64,000 nt of DNA from Duganella sp. BJB480. GTDB taxonomy: Bacteria > Pseudomonadota > Gammaproteobacteria > Burkholderiales > Burkholderiaceae_D. The notes under the pieces were generated by a model that searched no databases, was not told the DNA's origin, and was given only the letters and a program-made list of their open reading frames with translations. Both the position numbers and the translations under genes were made by a program. The stretch's first letter is position 1. Every line of letters starts with the position of its first letter. Location of the stretch: assembly GCA_003416985.1 (NCBI GenBank), contig QVIN01000003.1:679880-743879 (forward strand), read 5' to 3'. Of this stretch, positions 40,753 to 53,233 are shown in pieces.

Positions 40753-41607
40753 ATGCACGCCCCACAACGCTTCGAAGGCTCCGACCAGTACGTCGCGACC
40801 CATGACCTGAAACTGGCCGTGAATGCGGCCTTGACGCTGCAGCGCCCGCTCCTGATCAAGGGCGAGCCGGGCACCGGCAAGACCATGCTGGCCGAGCAGG
40901 TCGCCGCCGCGCTCGACATGCCGCTGATGCAGTGGCACATCAAGTCCACCACCAAGGCCCAGCAGGGGTTGTATGAATACGACGCCGTGTCGCGTTTGCG
41001 CGACTCCCAGCTCGGCGACGAGCGCGTGCGCGACATCCACAACTACATCGTCAAGGGCGTGCTGTGGCAGGCCTTCACCGCGCCCGAGCCGGTGGTGCTG
41101 CTCATCGACGAGATCGACAAGGCCGACATCGAGTTCCCCAACGACCTGCTGCGCGAACTGGACCGCATGGAGTTCTATGTGTACGAGACGCGCGAGATGG
41201 TGCAGGCCAGGCACCGCCCGCTGGTTATCATCACCTCCAACAACGAGAAGGAGCTGCCGGACGCCTTCCTGCGCCGCTGCTTCTTCCACTACATCAAATT
41301 CCCCGACCGCGACACGATGGAGCAAATCGTCACGGTGCACTATCCGCACCTCAAGCAGGAACTGCTGGCGCAGGCGCTGCAGACCTTCTACCAGGTGCGC
41401 GACGTGCCGGGCCTGAAGAAGAAGCCGTCCACCTCGGAATTCCTCGACTGGCTCAAGCTGCTGCTGGCCGAGGACATCCCGCCCGAGGCGCTGCGCAGCC
41501 AGGACGCCAAGGCCATCGTGCCGCCGCTGCACGGCGCCCTGCTCAAGAACGAGCAGGATGTGCACCTGTTCGAGCGCCTGGTGGCGATGAACCGGGCCAA
41601 CCGATGA
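40753..41607 (+). CDS. MoxR-family AAA+ ATPase
   Basis: A 284-aa AAA+ chaperone with Walker A GEPGTGKT, Walker B VVLLIDEIDK, sensor 1 IITSNNEKELPDAFLRRC and arginine-finger region. MoxR ATPases work with VWA-domain partners to remodel or activate protein complexes. The VWA partner is encoded two genes downstream, with an acetyltransferase in between. Its stop overlaps the next ATG (ATGA). An in-frame CTATACT-containing upstream region at about 40712 could be its -10. Confidence 0.93.
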   Translation: MHAPQRFEGSDQYVATHDLKLAVNAALTLQRPLLIKGEPGTGKTMLAEQVAAALDMPLMQWHIKSTTKAQQGLYEYDAVSRLRDSQLGDERVRDIHNYIVKGVLWQAFTAPEPVVLLIDEIDKADIEFPNDLLRELDRMEFYVYETREMVQARHRPLVIITSNNEKELPDAFLRRCFFHYIKFPDRDTMEQIVTVHYPHLKQELLAQALQTFYQVRDVPGLKKKPSTSEFLDWLKLLLAEDIPPEALRSQDAKAIVPPLHGALLKNEQDVHLFERLVAMNRANR

Positions 41608-42221
41608 TGCACCAGCTCGCCCGCCCCGCCGCCCCGGTCGCCCCCGTCACGCTGGAACTGCACGGCGTGCGCCTCGAACCGCTCGGCCCGCAGCACGCGG
41701 ACGGCCTGCGCGCGGCCGCCCACGACGGCCAGCTGTGGACCTTGCGCGTGACCTCGGTGCCCGAGCCGGACCAGGTCGACGCCTACATCGCCACCGCGCT
41801 CGAGATGCGCCCCGGCCGGCTGGCCTTCGCCGTGGTCGACGCCGACAGCGGCGCGGTGATCGGCACCACCAGCTACCACGACATCGTGCCGGCCATCGCC
41901 CGCCTGGAGATCGGCTACACCTGGTACGCCAAGAGCCGCCAGCGCAGCCACGTCAACACCACCTGCAAGCTGCTGTTGATGACGCACGCCTTCGAGACCT
42001 TGGGCGCGGCGCTGGTGGGCCTGCGCACCGACAACTTCAACTTCGCCTCGCAGGCCGCCATCGAGCGCCTGGGCGCGAAGAAGGACGGCGTGCTGCGCCA
42101 CCACGGCCTGCGCCGCGACGGCACCGTGCGCGACACCGTCATGTACAGCATCGCGGCCGGCGAATGGCCGGAGATCAAGGCCCAGCTGCGCTACCAGCTG
42201 GCCCGGCACGGAACCCGCTGA
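41604..42221 (+). CDS. GNAT-family N-acetyltransferase (RimJ-like)
   Basis: A 205-aa acetyltransferase. An N-terminal strand VTLELHGVRLEPLG leads to the GNAT core with LAFAVVDADSGAVIGTTSYHDI and IGYTWYAKSRQRSHVNTTCKLLLMTHAFE, where the acetyl-CoA loop lies. The C-terminal half has TDNFNFASQAAIERLGA, matching RimJ/RimL-type enzymes of the DUF5613-like group. It is embedded between moxR (ATGA overlap) and the VWA gene (1-bp gap), so it is translated with them. Whether it acetylates a client of that system is unknown. Confidence 0.9.
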   Translation: MMHQLARPAAPVAPVTLELHGVRLEPLGPQHADGLRAAAHDGQLWTLRVTSVPEPDQVDAYIATALEMRPGRLAFAVVDADSGAVIGTTSYHDIVPAIARLEIGYTWYAKSRQRSHVNTTCKLLLMTHAFETLGAALVGLRTDNFNFASQAAIERLGAKKDGVLRHHGLRRDGTVRDTVMYSIAAGEWPEIKAQLRYQLARHGTR

Positions 42222-42222
42222 C

Positions 42223-43392
42223 ATGCTGATCGACTTCTTCTTCACCCTCAAGGACGCCAGGATCCCGGTCACGATCAAGGAGTTCCTGACCCTGCTCGAG
42301 GCGATGCAGAAAAACGTCATCGGCGCCTCGATGGACGAGTTCTACTACCTGGCGCGCCTGACGCTGGTCAAGGACGAGGCCCACTTCGACAAGTTCGACC
42401 GCGCCTTCGCGCTGTACTTCAAGGGCGTCAACGCCGCCTTCGAAACCAACGGCGCCATCCCGCTGGACTGGCTGGTGCAGCGCATGCGGCGCGAGCTGAG
42501 CGAGGAGCAGAAGGCCCAGCTGGAAAAATTCGGCTACGACAAGCTGATGGACCGCCTGGCCGAGCTGCTCAAGGAGCAGAAGGAGCGCCACGAGGGCGGC
42601 AGCAAGTGGATCGGCACCGGCGGCACCTCGCCGTTCGGCCACGGCGGCACCAACCCCGAGGGCGTGCGCATCGGCGGCAAGGGCGGCAACCGCACCGCGG
42701 TCAAGGTGTGGGAGGCGCGCGCCTACAAGGACTACGACGGCGGGCGCGAGATCGGCACCCGCAACATCAAGGTGGCGCTGCGGCGGCTGCGCAAGTTCGC
42801 GCGCCAGGGCGCCGAGGACGAGCTGGCGCTCGACGCCACCATCCGCGCCACCGCCAACAACGCCGGCTTCCTCGACATCAAGATGCGGCCCGAGCGCAAA
42901 AACAACATCAAGGTGCTGATGCTGTTCGACGTCGGCGGCACCATGGACGACCACATCGAGCGCACCGAGGAGCTGTTCTCGGCCGCCAAGTCCGAGTTCA
43001 AGAACATGGAGTTCTTCTACTTCCACAACTGCGTGTACGACCACCTGTGGAAGAACAACCGGCGCCGCCACGCCGAGCGCTTCCCGACCTGGGACATCCT
43101 GCGCAAATACCCGCCCGACACCAAGCTGATCTTCGTGGGCGACGCCACCATGAGCCCCTACGAGGTGCTGCAGCCGGGCGGCTCGGTCGAGTACAACAAC
43201 GAGGAGGCCGGCAGCGCGTGGCTGGCGCGCTTCACCGCCGCCTTCCCCAAGTTCGCCTGGCTCAACCCCGAGCCGGAGGGCGTGTGGCAGTACCGGCAAT
43301 CGGTGGCCATCATCGGCCAGCTGATGAACGGACGCATGTTCCCGCTGACCATGGACGGCCTGGAGCGCGCCATGCGTACGCTGAGCAAATAA
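42223..43392 (+). CDS. VWA-domain protein, CoxE-like
   Basis: A 389-aa protein. The N-terminal half is helical (IPVTIKEFLTLLEAM, DEFYYLARLTLVKDE) with a Gly-rich linker (GTGGTSPFGHGGTNPEG). The C-terminal half is a von Willebrand A domain beginning VLMLFDVGGTMDDHIE. The MIDAS signature reads DVGGT rather than DxSxS, as is usual for the CoxE branch. It is the expected partner of the MoxR ATPase at 40.8 kb. No CO-dehydrogenase or other obvious client gene is adjacent. Confidence 0.9.
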   Translation: MLIDFFFTLKDARIPVTIKEFLTLLEAMQKNVIGASMDEFYYLARLTLVKDEAHFDKFDRAFALYFKGVNAAFETNGAIPLDWLVQRMRRELSEEQKAQLEKFGYDKLMDRLAELLKEQKERHEGGSKWIGTGGTSPFGHGGTNPEGVRIGGKGGNRTAVKVWEARAYKDYDGGREIGTRNIKVALRRLRKFARQGAEDELALDATIRATANNAGFLDIKMRPERKNNIKVLMLFDVGGTMDDHIERTEELFSAAKSEFKNMEFFYFHNCVYDHLWKNNRRRHAERFPTWDILRKYPPDTKLIFVGDATMSPYEVLQPGGSVEYNNEEAGSAWLARFTAAFPKFAWLNPEPEGVWQYRQSVAIIGQLMNGRMFPLTMDGLERAMRTLSK

Positions 43393-43548
43393 ACGGGCGA
43401 ACACAAGTGTTGCCCGCGTAAAACAATGCAAAGAGCACTCGCTACAATTTTAAACAAATATCCGCTTGTTATCGTAACGTACGACGTATAGCCTGTCTTT
43501 TCTTTATGCTGTGGGCCCCGAACCCGCCTACCCAGACCGCAGGTGTTT

Positions 43549-44472
43549 ATGCTTCGAACAAGAAAAATCCGGCTGCGCCTGCGCAGCCTGGCGCGCCACG
43601 CCAGCGTCCGCCTGGTGTGGACCTTCCTGCTGCTGCTGGCGGCGCTGATCGTCCTGCTCGACCTCGACACCGGCGCCACCATCTCCTATTCTCCCTTCCT
43701 GGTGGCGCCGACCGCGCTGGCGGCCTGGCTGCTGGGACGGCGCGGCGCGCTGCTGTTCGTCGCGCTCTCCAGCGCGGCCCGCGTGTACGACTACGCCACC
43801 ACCCGCGGCCAGCACGACGGCCCCGCCCTGCTGCTGTACGAGCTGGCGCAGAGCGCCGCGCTGTACGGCCTGGTCGCGCTGCTGGTGCTGTACCTGCGCG
43901 GCCGGCGCGACGCGCTGCTGCGCCACGCGCGCAAGGTGCGCGACGCCGCGCGCCGCGAGCGCCACCGCCGCCGGCTCGACTCGGCCATCCGCCGCGCCGT
44001 GCCCGAGGACGTGGCCGCCATCATCGGCCTGACCACCTCGGGCGGCGAGAGCGGCGGCTTCGACCAGTCCGTCACCGACGGCGTGCGCCAGGCCGCGCTG
44101 GCCGCCTCCTTCAGCGCCGGCATCGTCGACGGCGCCGCGCTGCGCGACCTGTGGAGCGGCGGCACCGCCACCGTGCCGATCGAGTTCTGGGTGTGCGAGA
44201 TCGACGCCCGCGTGGTCGCCTACATGATGATACTGGGGGTCGACGCGCAGAAGGGCATGCAGCGCGAGCTGCACGCCATGGTGGTCGAGGACCGCCACCG
44301 CGGCCACGGCGTGGGCGGCATGATGGTGGACTTCTTCTGCACCCACTACAAGCACCGCCGCCTGGTGGCGGCCTGCCGCGACGGCTCGGCCATGCTGCGC
44401 ATGCTGACGCGGCGCGGCTTCGCGCCGCTGACCCGCAGCGACCAGGGCTACCTGATCCTGGCGCGCGACTAG
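43549..44472 (+). CDS. Membrane-anchored GNAT acetyltransferase (fusion)
   Basis: A 307-aa protein joining two parts. Residues about 20-125 hold hydrophobic helices (RLVWTFLLLLAALIVLLDL, FLVAPTALAAWLLG, LALYGLVALLVLYL-like). A very basic linker (RHARKVRDAARRERHRRR) follows. The C-terminal half is a GNAT domain with VPIEFWVCEIDARVVAYMMI and the acetyl-CoA loop EDRHRGHGVGGMM. The N-terminal part resembles DUF4118/KdpD-like sensor helices more than a transporter. Start ATG 43549 has AGGTG upstream; a GTG 6 bp earlier is possible. Substrate unknown. Confidence 0.8.
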   Translation: MLRTRKIRLRLRSLARHASVRLVWTFLLLLAALIVLLDLDTGATISYSPFLVAPTALAAWLLGRRGALLFVALSSAARVYDYATTRGQHDGPALLLYELAQSAALYGLVALLVLYLRGRRDALLRHARKVRDAARRERHRRRLDSAIRRAVPEDVAAIIGLTTSGGESGGFDQSVTDGVRQAALAASFSAGIVDGAALRDLWSGGTATVPIEFWVCEIDARVVAYMMILGVDAQKGMQRELHAMVVEDRHRGHGVGGMMVDFFCTHYKHRRLVAACRDGSAMLRMLTRRGFAPLTRSDQGYLILARD

Positions 44473-44474
44473 CG

Positions 44475-44663
44475 CTACTGCGCCGCGTACAGCCAGACGA
44501 TCAGCAGCTGCATGGCCACGCCGGCGGCGGCCAGGCCGCCCACCAGCGCGGTGGCCCGCAGCGATTTGCGGCGCGCATGGTCCAGGCGCGCACGGCGCGG
44601 CAGCGGCGCGGCTTCATCGCAGCCGTCGTCGCTGCGGCGCGGATCGAATACTTCGTCGTACAT
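44475..44663 (-). CDS. 62-aa single-pass membrane protein, putative KdpE-regulon member
   Basis: A short ORF with an excellent ribosome-binding site (AGGAGGGC) before ATG 44663. The N-terminal 35 residues are charged (acidic, then Arg-rich); residues about 38-60 form one membrane helix (LVGGLAAAGVAMQLLIVWLY). I recognise no family. Its promoter region at 44693-44756 aligns without gaps to the kdp promoter, so it is likely induced with kdp. It lies just beyond kdpE, 2 bp from the convergent acetyltransferase stop. A small Kdp-associated or regulatory membrane peptide is a possibility, not shown. Confidence 0.7.
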   Translation of the reverse strand: MYDEVFDPRRSDDGCDEAAPLPRRARLDHARRKSLRATALVGGLAAAGVAMQLLIVWLYAAQ

Positions 44664-44692
44664 GGCCTTGCCCTCCTGTTGATCGATGAGAC

Positions 44693-44756
44693 AGGATAGC
44701 GCTGGCCGGCTAAAAATTTTGTAAAGAGTTCAGCGGCCGCCGTATACGCCGCGTAT
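44693..44756 (-). promoter_or_regulatory. Shared KdpE-like tandem promoter P2 (62-aa protein)
   Basis: Half-sites ATACGC and GTATAC (11 bp apart) are followed 21 bp later by CTTTACAAAA and TTTTTAG (11 bp apart), then CGCTATCCT as the -10 region. The last 34 bp match the kdp promoter at 15 of 17 and 8 of 9 positions in its two conserved blocks. A TATACGCCGCGTATA palindrome at 44743-44757 overlaps the first pair. Confidence 0.65.
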
Positions 44757-44764
44757 AAGCGGCG

Positions 44765-45465
<701 letters not shown>

Positions 45466-45469
<4 letters not shown>

Positions 45470-48225
45470 AAGATTCCTTCGGTTTCCGGTTCCGGCATGG
45501 CCGGCGGGGTGCCCAGCGGCAGCGTCATGACGAAGGCCGCCCCGCCCAGCGGCGACGGCGCGGCATGGATGTGGCCGCCGTGCGCGTCGACGATGGCGCG
45601 GCAGATCGCCAGCCCCAGCCCCACGCCCGGCTTGGCCGACTCGCGCTCGCCGCGGGTGAATTTTTCGAACACCGCCTCCTCGCGCCCGTGCGGCAGGCCG
45701 GGACCGTCATCATAGACCATGACGTCGATCCAGGCGCCGCGCAGCGCGGCCGCGATCTCGATGCGCGAGCCGGGCGGCGTGTACTTGGCGGCGTTCTCCA
45801 GCAGGTTGCACAACACCCGCTCGATCAGCACGGCGTCAAAGCTGAGCAAGGACAGCGCGGCCGGCAGATGGGTGCGCACCGTGTGGCCGTGCAGCAGCGA
45901 GGCGCTGGCGCGCAGCGCGCTGCCGACCACCTCCTCCAGCGCCTGCCATTGCAGGTTGAACTTGACCTCGCCGCTCTGGATGCGCGCCATGTCGAGCAGG
46001 TTGGCCACCAGCGCGCTCATGCGCAACGCCTCGTCGTGCAGCAGGGTCGCCGTCTCCAGCTGGGCCGGGGCCAGCGCCGGCTTGGAGCCGGCCAGCGATT
46101 CGGACAGGCCCACCAGCGAGGTCAACGGTGTGCGCAGGTCGTGCGACAGCGCCGCCAGCAGCGAGTTGCGCAACCGTTCCGACTCCATGTTGACCAGCGC
46201 GTTCTGCGCCACCTCGATGTAGTGCACCCGCTCCAGCGCGATCGCGGCCAGCGCGGCGAAGGTGTCGAGCTGCTGGCGCTGCTCCGGGATCAGCATCCAG
46301 CGCCGGTGCTCGGGCTCGATCGCCAGCACGCCGCGGGTGCGCATCGGCGCCACCAGCGGCAGGTAGAAGATGCGGCTGGCCGGCAGGGTGTCGGTGCCCA
46401 GGCCGGCGCTCTCGGCGCGGTCGTAGGCCCATTGGGCGATGCCGACGTCGAGCACCGCGCGGTGGTTGCGGGCGCCGGCGTCGGCCTCGCGCGGCGTGGT
46501 CGCGGCCGGCGGCGGCAGCAGGCGGCCGGCGTCGTCCGGCACCAGCAGCGTGGCGCGGGCGTGGAAGGCGCGCTGGATGCAGCTCTGGGTGGTCTCGAAG
46601 ATCTGCTCGGTCTGCAGCGCGCCCGACAGCTCGCGGGCGAACTCGTACAGCGCGCGCGAGCGCTTCTCGCGGTGCGAGGCCACGCGCGCCTGGAAGCGCA
46701 GGTCGGCCGTCAGGTGGCCGGTGATCAGGCCCACCGCCAGCATCACGACAAAGGTGATCAGGTACTGGAAGTCCGACACCGCGAAGGTGAAGCGCGGCGG
46801 CACGAAGAAGAAGTCGAAGCAGGCCACGCTGACGCAGGTGGCCAGCACCGACGGCCCGCGGCCGAAGCGCACCGCCACCAGCACCACCACCAGCAGGAAC
46901 AGCATGGCGATGTTGGCCAGGTCGAGGTAGGCCAGCAAGGGTGTGGCCAGCAAGGCGGTGGCGACGCTGGCGCCGCTGGCGGTGACGTAGCCGAGCACGC
47001 GCTTGCGCGTCAGTTCCGTGTCCGGCTCGCCGTCCGGACCGCCATCGGCGGCGCTGGCGCCGCGCGCGACCGGCGCCGCCTCGTTGCGGGGCGCGCCGAT
47101 CTCCACCAGGTCGATGTCGGGCGCGTAGCGCGCCAGGCGCTTGATGTGGGGCTTGCGCCACGGCCAGGTCGGATGGGCGCGGCCCAGCACGATCTTCGAC
47201 AGGTTGTGGCTGCGCGCATAGTCCACCGTCGCCAGCGCGATGTCGTGCCCGGACACCACGGCGGTGGTCGCGCCCAGGTCTTCGGCCAGTTTCAGGATCT
47301 TGAGGATGTGTTCGCGCTGCGCGGCCGGCAGCCGTTGCAGCGACGGGGTCTCGACATAGATCGCGTGCCAGCCCGTTCCCAGCTGGCTGGCCAGGCGCGC
47401 CGTGCTGCGCACCGTGTGCTCGCCGCCCGGACGCGGGCCGACGCAGGCCAGCAGCGCGGCGCCGGTCTTCCAGATGTCGGCGATCGACTGCTCGACGCGG
47501 TAGGCGCGCACATCGTCCTCGATGCGGTCGGCGGTGCGGCGCAGCGCCAGCTCGCGCAAGGCGATCAGGTTACCCTTGCGGAAAAAATTCCTGGAGGCGC
47601 GCTCGGCCTGCTGTTCCTTGTAGACCTTGCCGCCCTTGAGGCGGGCCAGCAGCTCGTCGGCCGGGATGTCGACCAGCACCACCTCGTCGGCCTCATCGAA
47701 CACGGTGTCGGGCACGGTTTCGCCGACGCGGATGCCGGTGATGCCGCCGACCACGTCGTTCAGGCTTTCCAGGTGCTGCACGTTGACCGTGGTGAGCACG
47801 TCGATGCCGGCGTCGAGCAGCTCCTCGACGTCCTGCCAGCGCTTGGGGTGGCGCGAGCCGGGCGCGTTCGAGTGCGCCAGCTCGTCCATCAGGATCAGCG
47901 GCGGCCGGCGTTGCAGCGCACCGTCGATGTCGAACTCGGCGATCTGCTTGCCGCGATAGGCCACCTGCTTGAGCGGCAGCACGTCCAGTCCCTCCAGCAT
48001 GGCCGCGGTGTCGCTGCGGCCATGGGTCTCGATCACGCCGACCAGCACCGGCTGGCCGTCGGCCTGCAGCTTGCGGGCCGCGGCCAGCATGGCGTAGGTC
48101 TTGCCCACGCCGGCCGAGGCGCCGAAGTAGATGCGCAGCTTGCCGCGCGCCGCCTTGCGGTCCTGGGCTTGCACCTGGGCCAGCAAGGCGTCCGGGTCGG
48201 GGCGTTCTTTATCGTTGGGGAACAT
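45466..48225 (-). CDS. kdpD: KdpD sensor histidine kinase
   Basis: A 919-aa K+/turgor sensor. An N-terminal KdpD domain has Walker A GASAGVGKT (about residues 35-43). A USP-like domain follows (about 250-375), then four membrane helices around 405-505 and a GAF domain. HisKA has phospho-acceptor His695 in ALSHDLRTPLTS, and HATPase has LLENAAKYT and GLGLAICRAIVDAHGG. A USP-linker insertion around residues 385-400 is Ala/Asp-rich. Encoded 23 bp after kdpC, so transporter and sensor share one operon. Confidence 0.96.
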
Positions 48226-48248
48226 GAAGGATCGCTAAAAATGCTGAT

Positions 48249-48842
48249 TTAGCGAGTATGCGCACTTTCCGCGTCCAGCGCCAGATTGAGCGCCAGCACA
48301 TTGACGCGCGGCTCGCCGAAGAAGCCCAGCACCTGCGACTGGCGCTGGGCGTCGATCAGCGCCTGCACGCGGGCCGGCGGCAGCTGGCGGACGGCGGCGA
48401 TGCGCGCCACCTGGTACTGGGCGCCGGCCACGCTGAGCTCGGGATCGACGCCGCTGGCCGAGGCCGTGACCAGGTCGACCGGGATCGGCAGGCGGTTCGG
48501 CCGGCCTTGCGGCTCGGCCGCCTTGAGGGCGTCGATGCGGCCCTTGACGGCGTCGTTCTGGGCCGGGTTCAGCGGGCCGAGGTTGCTGCCGCCGGAGTTG
48601 GCGGCGTTGTTGGGCATCGGGCCGGTGGCCGACGGGCGGCCCCAGAAATACTTGGGCGACGAGAACGACTGGCCGATCAGCGAGGAGCCGATCGCCTTGC
48701 CGTTCACCTCGACGAGGCTGCCGGCGGCCTGCGCCGGAAAGATGGCGCTGCCGACGCCGGTCACGGCCAGCGGATACAGCACGCCGCAGATCGCGGTCAG
48801 GGCGCCGAACAGCACCAGGGCGGGACGAATTTGGGATGTCAT
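48249..48842 (-). CDS. kdpC: K+-transporting ATPase KdpC subunit
   Basis: The 197-aa chaperone-like subunit that raises the ATP affinity of KdpB. It has one N-terminal membrane helix ([24 protein letters not shown]) and the conserved [10 protein letters not shown] and [22 protein letters not shown] segments. It sits 15 bp after kdpB. Confidence 0.95.
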   Translation of the reverse strand: MTSQIRPALVLFGALTAICGVLYPLAVTGVGSAIFPAQAAGSLVEVNGKAIGSSLIGQSFSSPKYFWGRPSATGPMPNNAANSGGSNLGPLNPAQNDAVKGRIDALKAAEPQGRPNRLPIPVDLVTASASGVDPELSVAGAQYQVARIAAVRQLPPARVQALIDAQRQSQVLGFFGEPRVNVLALNLALDAESAHTR

Positions 48843-48857
48843 GATTACTCTCCTGCG

Positions 48858-50978
<2,121 letters not shown>

Positions 50979-50987
50979 GGTGATTCC

Positions 50988-52805
50988 TTATTTGGCAAAC
51001 AGCTGCAGGTGTTCGACCACGGGGCCGAGCGCCAGCGCCGGAACGTAATTGAGCACGCCGACCAGGGCGACCACGCCCACCAGCAGGCCGACGAAGATCG
51101 GGCCGTGGGTCGGCAGCGTGCCGGAGTTCACTTCCAGGCGCTGCTTGCCGGCCAGCGAACCGGCGATCGCCAGGATAGGCACGATCACGCCGAAGCGGCC
51201 AAACCACATGGCGATGGCCAGCATGGTGTTGTAGAACGGCGTGTTGGCCGACAGGCCGCCGAAGGCGCTGCCGTTGTTGTTGGCGGCCGAGCTGAAGGCG
51301 TACAAAATCTCCGAGAAGCCGTGCGCGCCGGGGTTGAGGATGCCGGCCTTGCCGGCGTCGCACATGACGGCGATGGCGGTGCCGGCCAGCACCAGCGTCG
51401 GCGTGACCAGGATGGCGATCGAGGTCATCTTCATTTCATACGACTGGATCTTCTTGCCCAGGTATTCCGGGGTGCGGCCTATCATCAGGCCGGCGATGAA
51501 CACCGCCATGATGGCGAAGATCAGCATGCCGTACAGGCCCGAGCCGACGCCGCCGAAGATCACCTCGCCGAACTGCATCAGCAGCATCGGGATCATGCCG
51601 CCGATCGGCATGAAGGAATCGTGCCAGGCGTTGACCGCGCCGCACGAGGCGGCCGTGGTCACCGCCGCGAACAGCGTGGTGGCGCTGATGCCGAAGCGCG
51701 CCTCCTTGCCCTCCATGTTACCGCCCGGTTGCAGCGCGTTCATCGACTGGTCGACGCCCATCGCCTGCAGCGCGGGGTGGGCCTGCTGCTCGGCGCCCAT
51801 CACCGTCACGGTGCAGGCGACGAACAGCAAGGTCATGGCGGCCAGCACGGCCCAGCCCTGGCGCTTGTCGCCCACCATGCGGCCGAAGGCGAAGCACAGG
51901 CCGGCCGGGATCAGGAAGATCGACAGCATCTGCGCGAAGTTGGTCAACGCGGTCGGATTCTCGTAAGGATGGGCCGAGTTGGCGTTGAAGAAGCCGCCGC
52001 CGTTGGTGCCCAACATCTTGATCGCTTCCTGCGACGCGACCGGACCCATGGCGATGGTCTGGGTCGAGGTGGTCAGCGTTTCCGTGACCGGCTCGCCCTT
52101 GGCGTCCTTCAGCGGCTGGCCGTCCGCGCCCACTTTCGGCTGGGTGTAGGTGACCGGATCCATCAGGGCCACGTCCTTGTAGGCAGAGAAGTTCTGGATC
52201 GCGCCCTGCCCCACCAGGAACACGGCGAAGATGAACGACAGCGGCAGCAGCACATACAGCGTGGAGCGGGTGACGTCGACCCAGAAATTGCCGATCGACT
52301 TGGCCGAGCGCGACGAGAAGCCGCGGATCAGCGCATAGGCCACGGCGATGCCGGTGGCGGCCGAGAAGAAGTTCTGGCCGGCCAGCACCAGCATCTGGGT
52401 CAGGTAGCTCATGGTCGTCTCGCCGCCGTAGCCCTGCCAGTTGGTGTTGGCGACGAAGCTGACGGCGGTGTTGAACGAGGAATCCGGGCTGACGTTGCCC
52501 AGCCCCTGGGGATTGAGCGGCAGGTACAGCTGCACGCGCTGCAGCCCGTAGGTCGCCAGCGCGCCCAGGCCGTTGAACAACATCAGCGCGATGGCGTAGG
52601 CCTTCCAGTTCTGGCCCTCGACCTTGCCATCCTTGCCGGCGATGCCGGCGGCGCGGTACAGCAGCGCTTCGATCTTGCCCAGCCAGCCGAAGCCCGGGAC
52701 GGCGCCGCCGTCGCCGACGCGCGCCAGCAGAATGCCCAGCGGGTAGGACAGCGCCAGCAGCGCGGCCAGGAACACCACCAGCAGGATGATGGATTGCGTA
52801 GTCAT
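50988..52805 (-). CDS. kdpA: K+-transporting ATPase KdpA subunit
   Basis: The 605-aa K+-selective channel-like subunit with ten membrane helices. Selectivity-filter segments are seen, for example [17 protein letters not shown] and [19 protein letters not shown], with [17 protein letters not shown] at the N-terminus. The ATG at 52805 shares a base with the kdpF stop (TGATG); an in-frame GTG just upstream is not needed. Confidence 0.97.
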   Translation of the reverse strand: MTTQSIILLVVFLAALLALSYPLGILLARVGDGGAVPGFGWLGKIEALLYRAAGIAGKDGKVEGQNWKAYAIALMLFNGLGALATYGLQRVQLYLPLNPQGLGNVSPDSSFNTAVSFVANTNWQGYGGETTMSYLTQMLVLAGQNFFSAATGIAVAYALIRGFSSRSAKSIGNFWVDVTRSTLYVLLPLSFIFAVFLVGQGAIQNFSAYKDVALMDPVTYTQPKVGADGQPLKDAKGEPVTETLTTSTQTIAMGPVASQEAIKMLGTNGGGFFNANSAHPYENPTALTNFAQMLSIFLIPAGLCFAFGRMVGDKRQGWAVLAAMTLLFVACTVTVMGAEQQAHPALQAMGVDQSMNALQPGGNMEGKEARFGISATTLFAAVTTAASCGAVNAWHDSFMPIGGMIPMLLMQFGEVIFGGVGSGLYGMLIFAIMAVFIAGLMIGRTPEYLGKKIQSYEMKMTSIAILVTPTLVLAGTAIAVMCDAGKAGILNPGAHGFSEILYAFSSAANNNGSAFGGLSANTPFYNTMLAIAMWFGRFGVIVPILAIAGSLAGKQRLEVNSGTLPTHGPIFVGLLVGVVALVGVLNYVPALALGPVVEHLQLFAK

Positions 52806-52894
52806 CACAGATCCTCCGCTTTCAACAAGGCCACCACCAGGTAGACCAGCAGGCCGGCCGAAGCCAGGGCCCCAATCAGATAAAAGGTGTTCAT
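52805..52894 (-). CDS. kdpF: KdpF small stabilising subunit
   Basis: A 29-aa single-helix peptide, [20 protein letters not shown] then VALLKAEDL, matching KdpF in size, the [12 protein letters not shown] tail and position directly before kdpA. It stabilises the KdpABC complex. TGATG overlap with kdpA and ATGA overlap with the preceding 30-aa ORF; GGGAGG precedes its ATG. Confidence 0.92.
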   Translation of the reverse strand: MNTFYLIGALASAGLLVYLVVALLKAEDL

Positions 52895-52983
52895 TGCTTG
52901 CCTCCCAATTTGTCGCAACCGGCGGCGAACGCCACGATCACGCCGAAGAAGACCACCAACGCACCGATAAATACGATATCCAT
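52891..52983 (-). CDS. 30-aa membrane peptide ORF upstream of kdpF
   Basis: The sequence begins [20 protein letters not shown] and ends [10 protein letters not shown]: one membrane helix, then a short cysteine-containing basic tail. It begins the kdp transcript, with GAGGGG before ATG 52983, and its stop overlaps the kdpF start (ATGA). From memory, similar MDxxFI...FAxxxGC peptides precede kdp genes in other bacteria. It may be an additional KdpF-like component or a leader that couples translation. Confidence 0.75.
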   Translation of the reverse strand: MDIVFIGALVVFFGVIVAFAAGCDKLGGKQ

Positions 52984-53017
52984 CACACCCCTCACAGGTC
53001 TTGTTTTGATACCCGAA

Positions 53018-53081
53018 AGGTTAGCGACAAGGGTCTAAAGATTGTGTAAAGACTTGCGGAGGGGGTGTAAACAAAGCGTAA
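53018..53081 (-). promoter_or_regulatory. kdp operon promoter with tandem KdpE-like sites (P1)
   Basis: Half-sites TTTACGC and GTTTACAC lie 11 bp apart. CTTTACAC and CTTTAG follow, again 11 bp apart, with 21 bp between the pairs. CGCTAACCT then forms the -10 region, about 35 bp before the first ORF. The TTTACACCCC core and its T-rich flank resemble the E. coli kdpFABC KdpE operator as I recall it. Confidence 0.75.
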
Positions 53082-53128
53082 AAATCCGGCGGGAGTATGG
53101 GTATGGGGTGGTGTTTTGAAGTCCTTGC

Positions 53129-53224
53129 ACTGAAACCCACTGCTTTTTCGACTGAATCCCGCTGATTGAACCTTATTTCAGGCCGCAGGTCTAAATCAGT
53201 GGGTATCAGTCAAAATCAGTGGAG
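53129..53224. repeat. Cluster of CACTGA/TCAGTG words
   Basis: ACTGAAACCCACTG at 53129-53142 is an inverted repeat (one mismatch) of CAGTGGGTATCAGT at 53197-53210. Further copies are ACTGAATCCC near 53151, GCTGATT near 53161, and AATCAGTGG near 53214. The cluster ends at the ribosome-binding site of the next gene and may hold its operator. Confidence 0.6.
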
Positions 53225-53233
53225 AAAGCAGTC

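Noticed and set aside
53129-53224. Possible CRISPR-like repeats (TCAGTG words)
   Set aside because: The words are short, irregularly spaced and partly inverted, with no constant repeat or spacer length.
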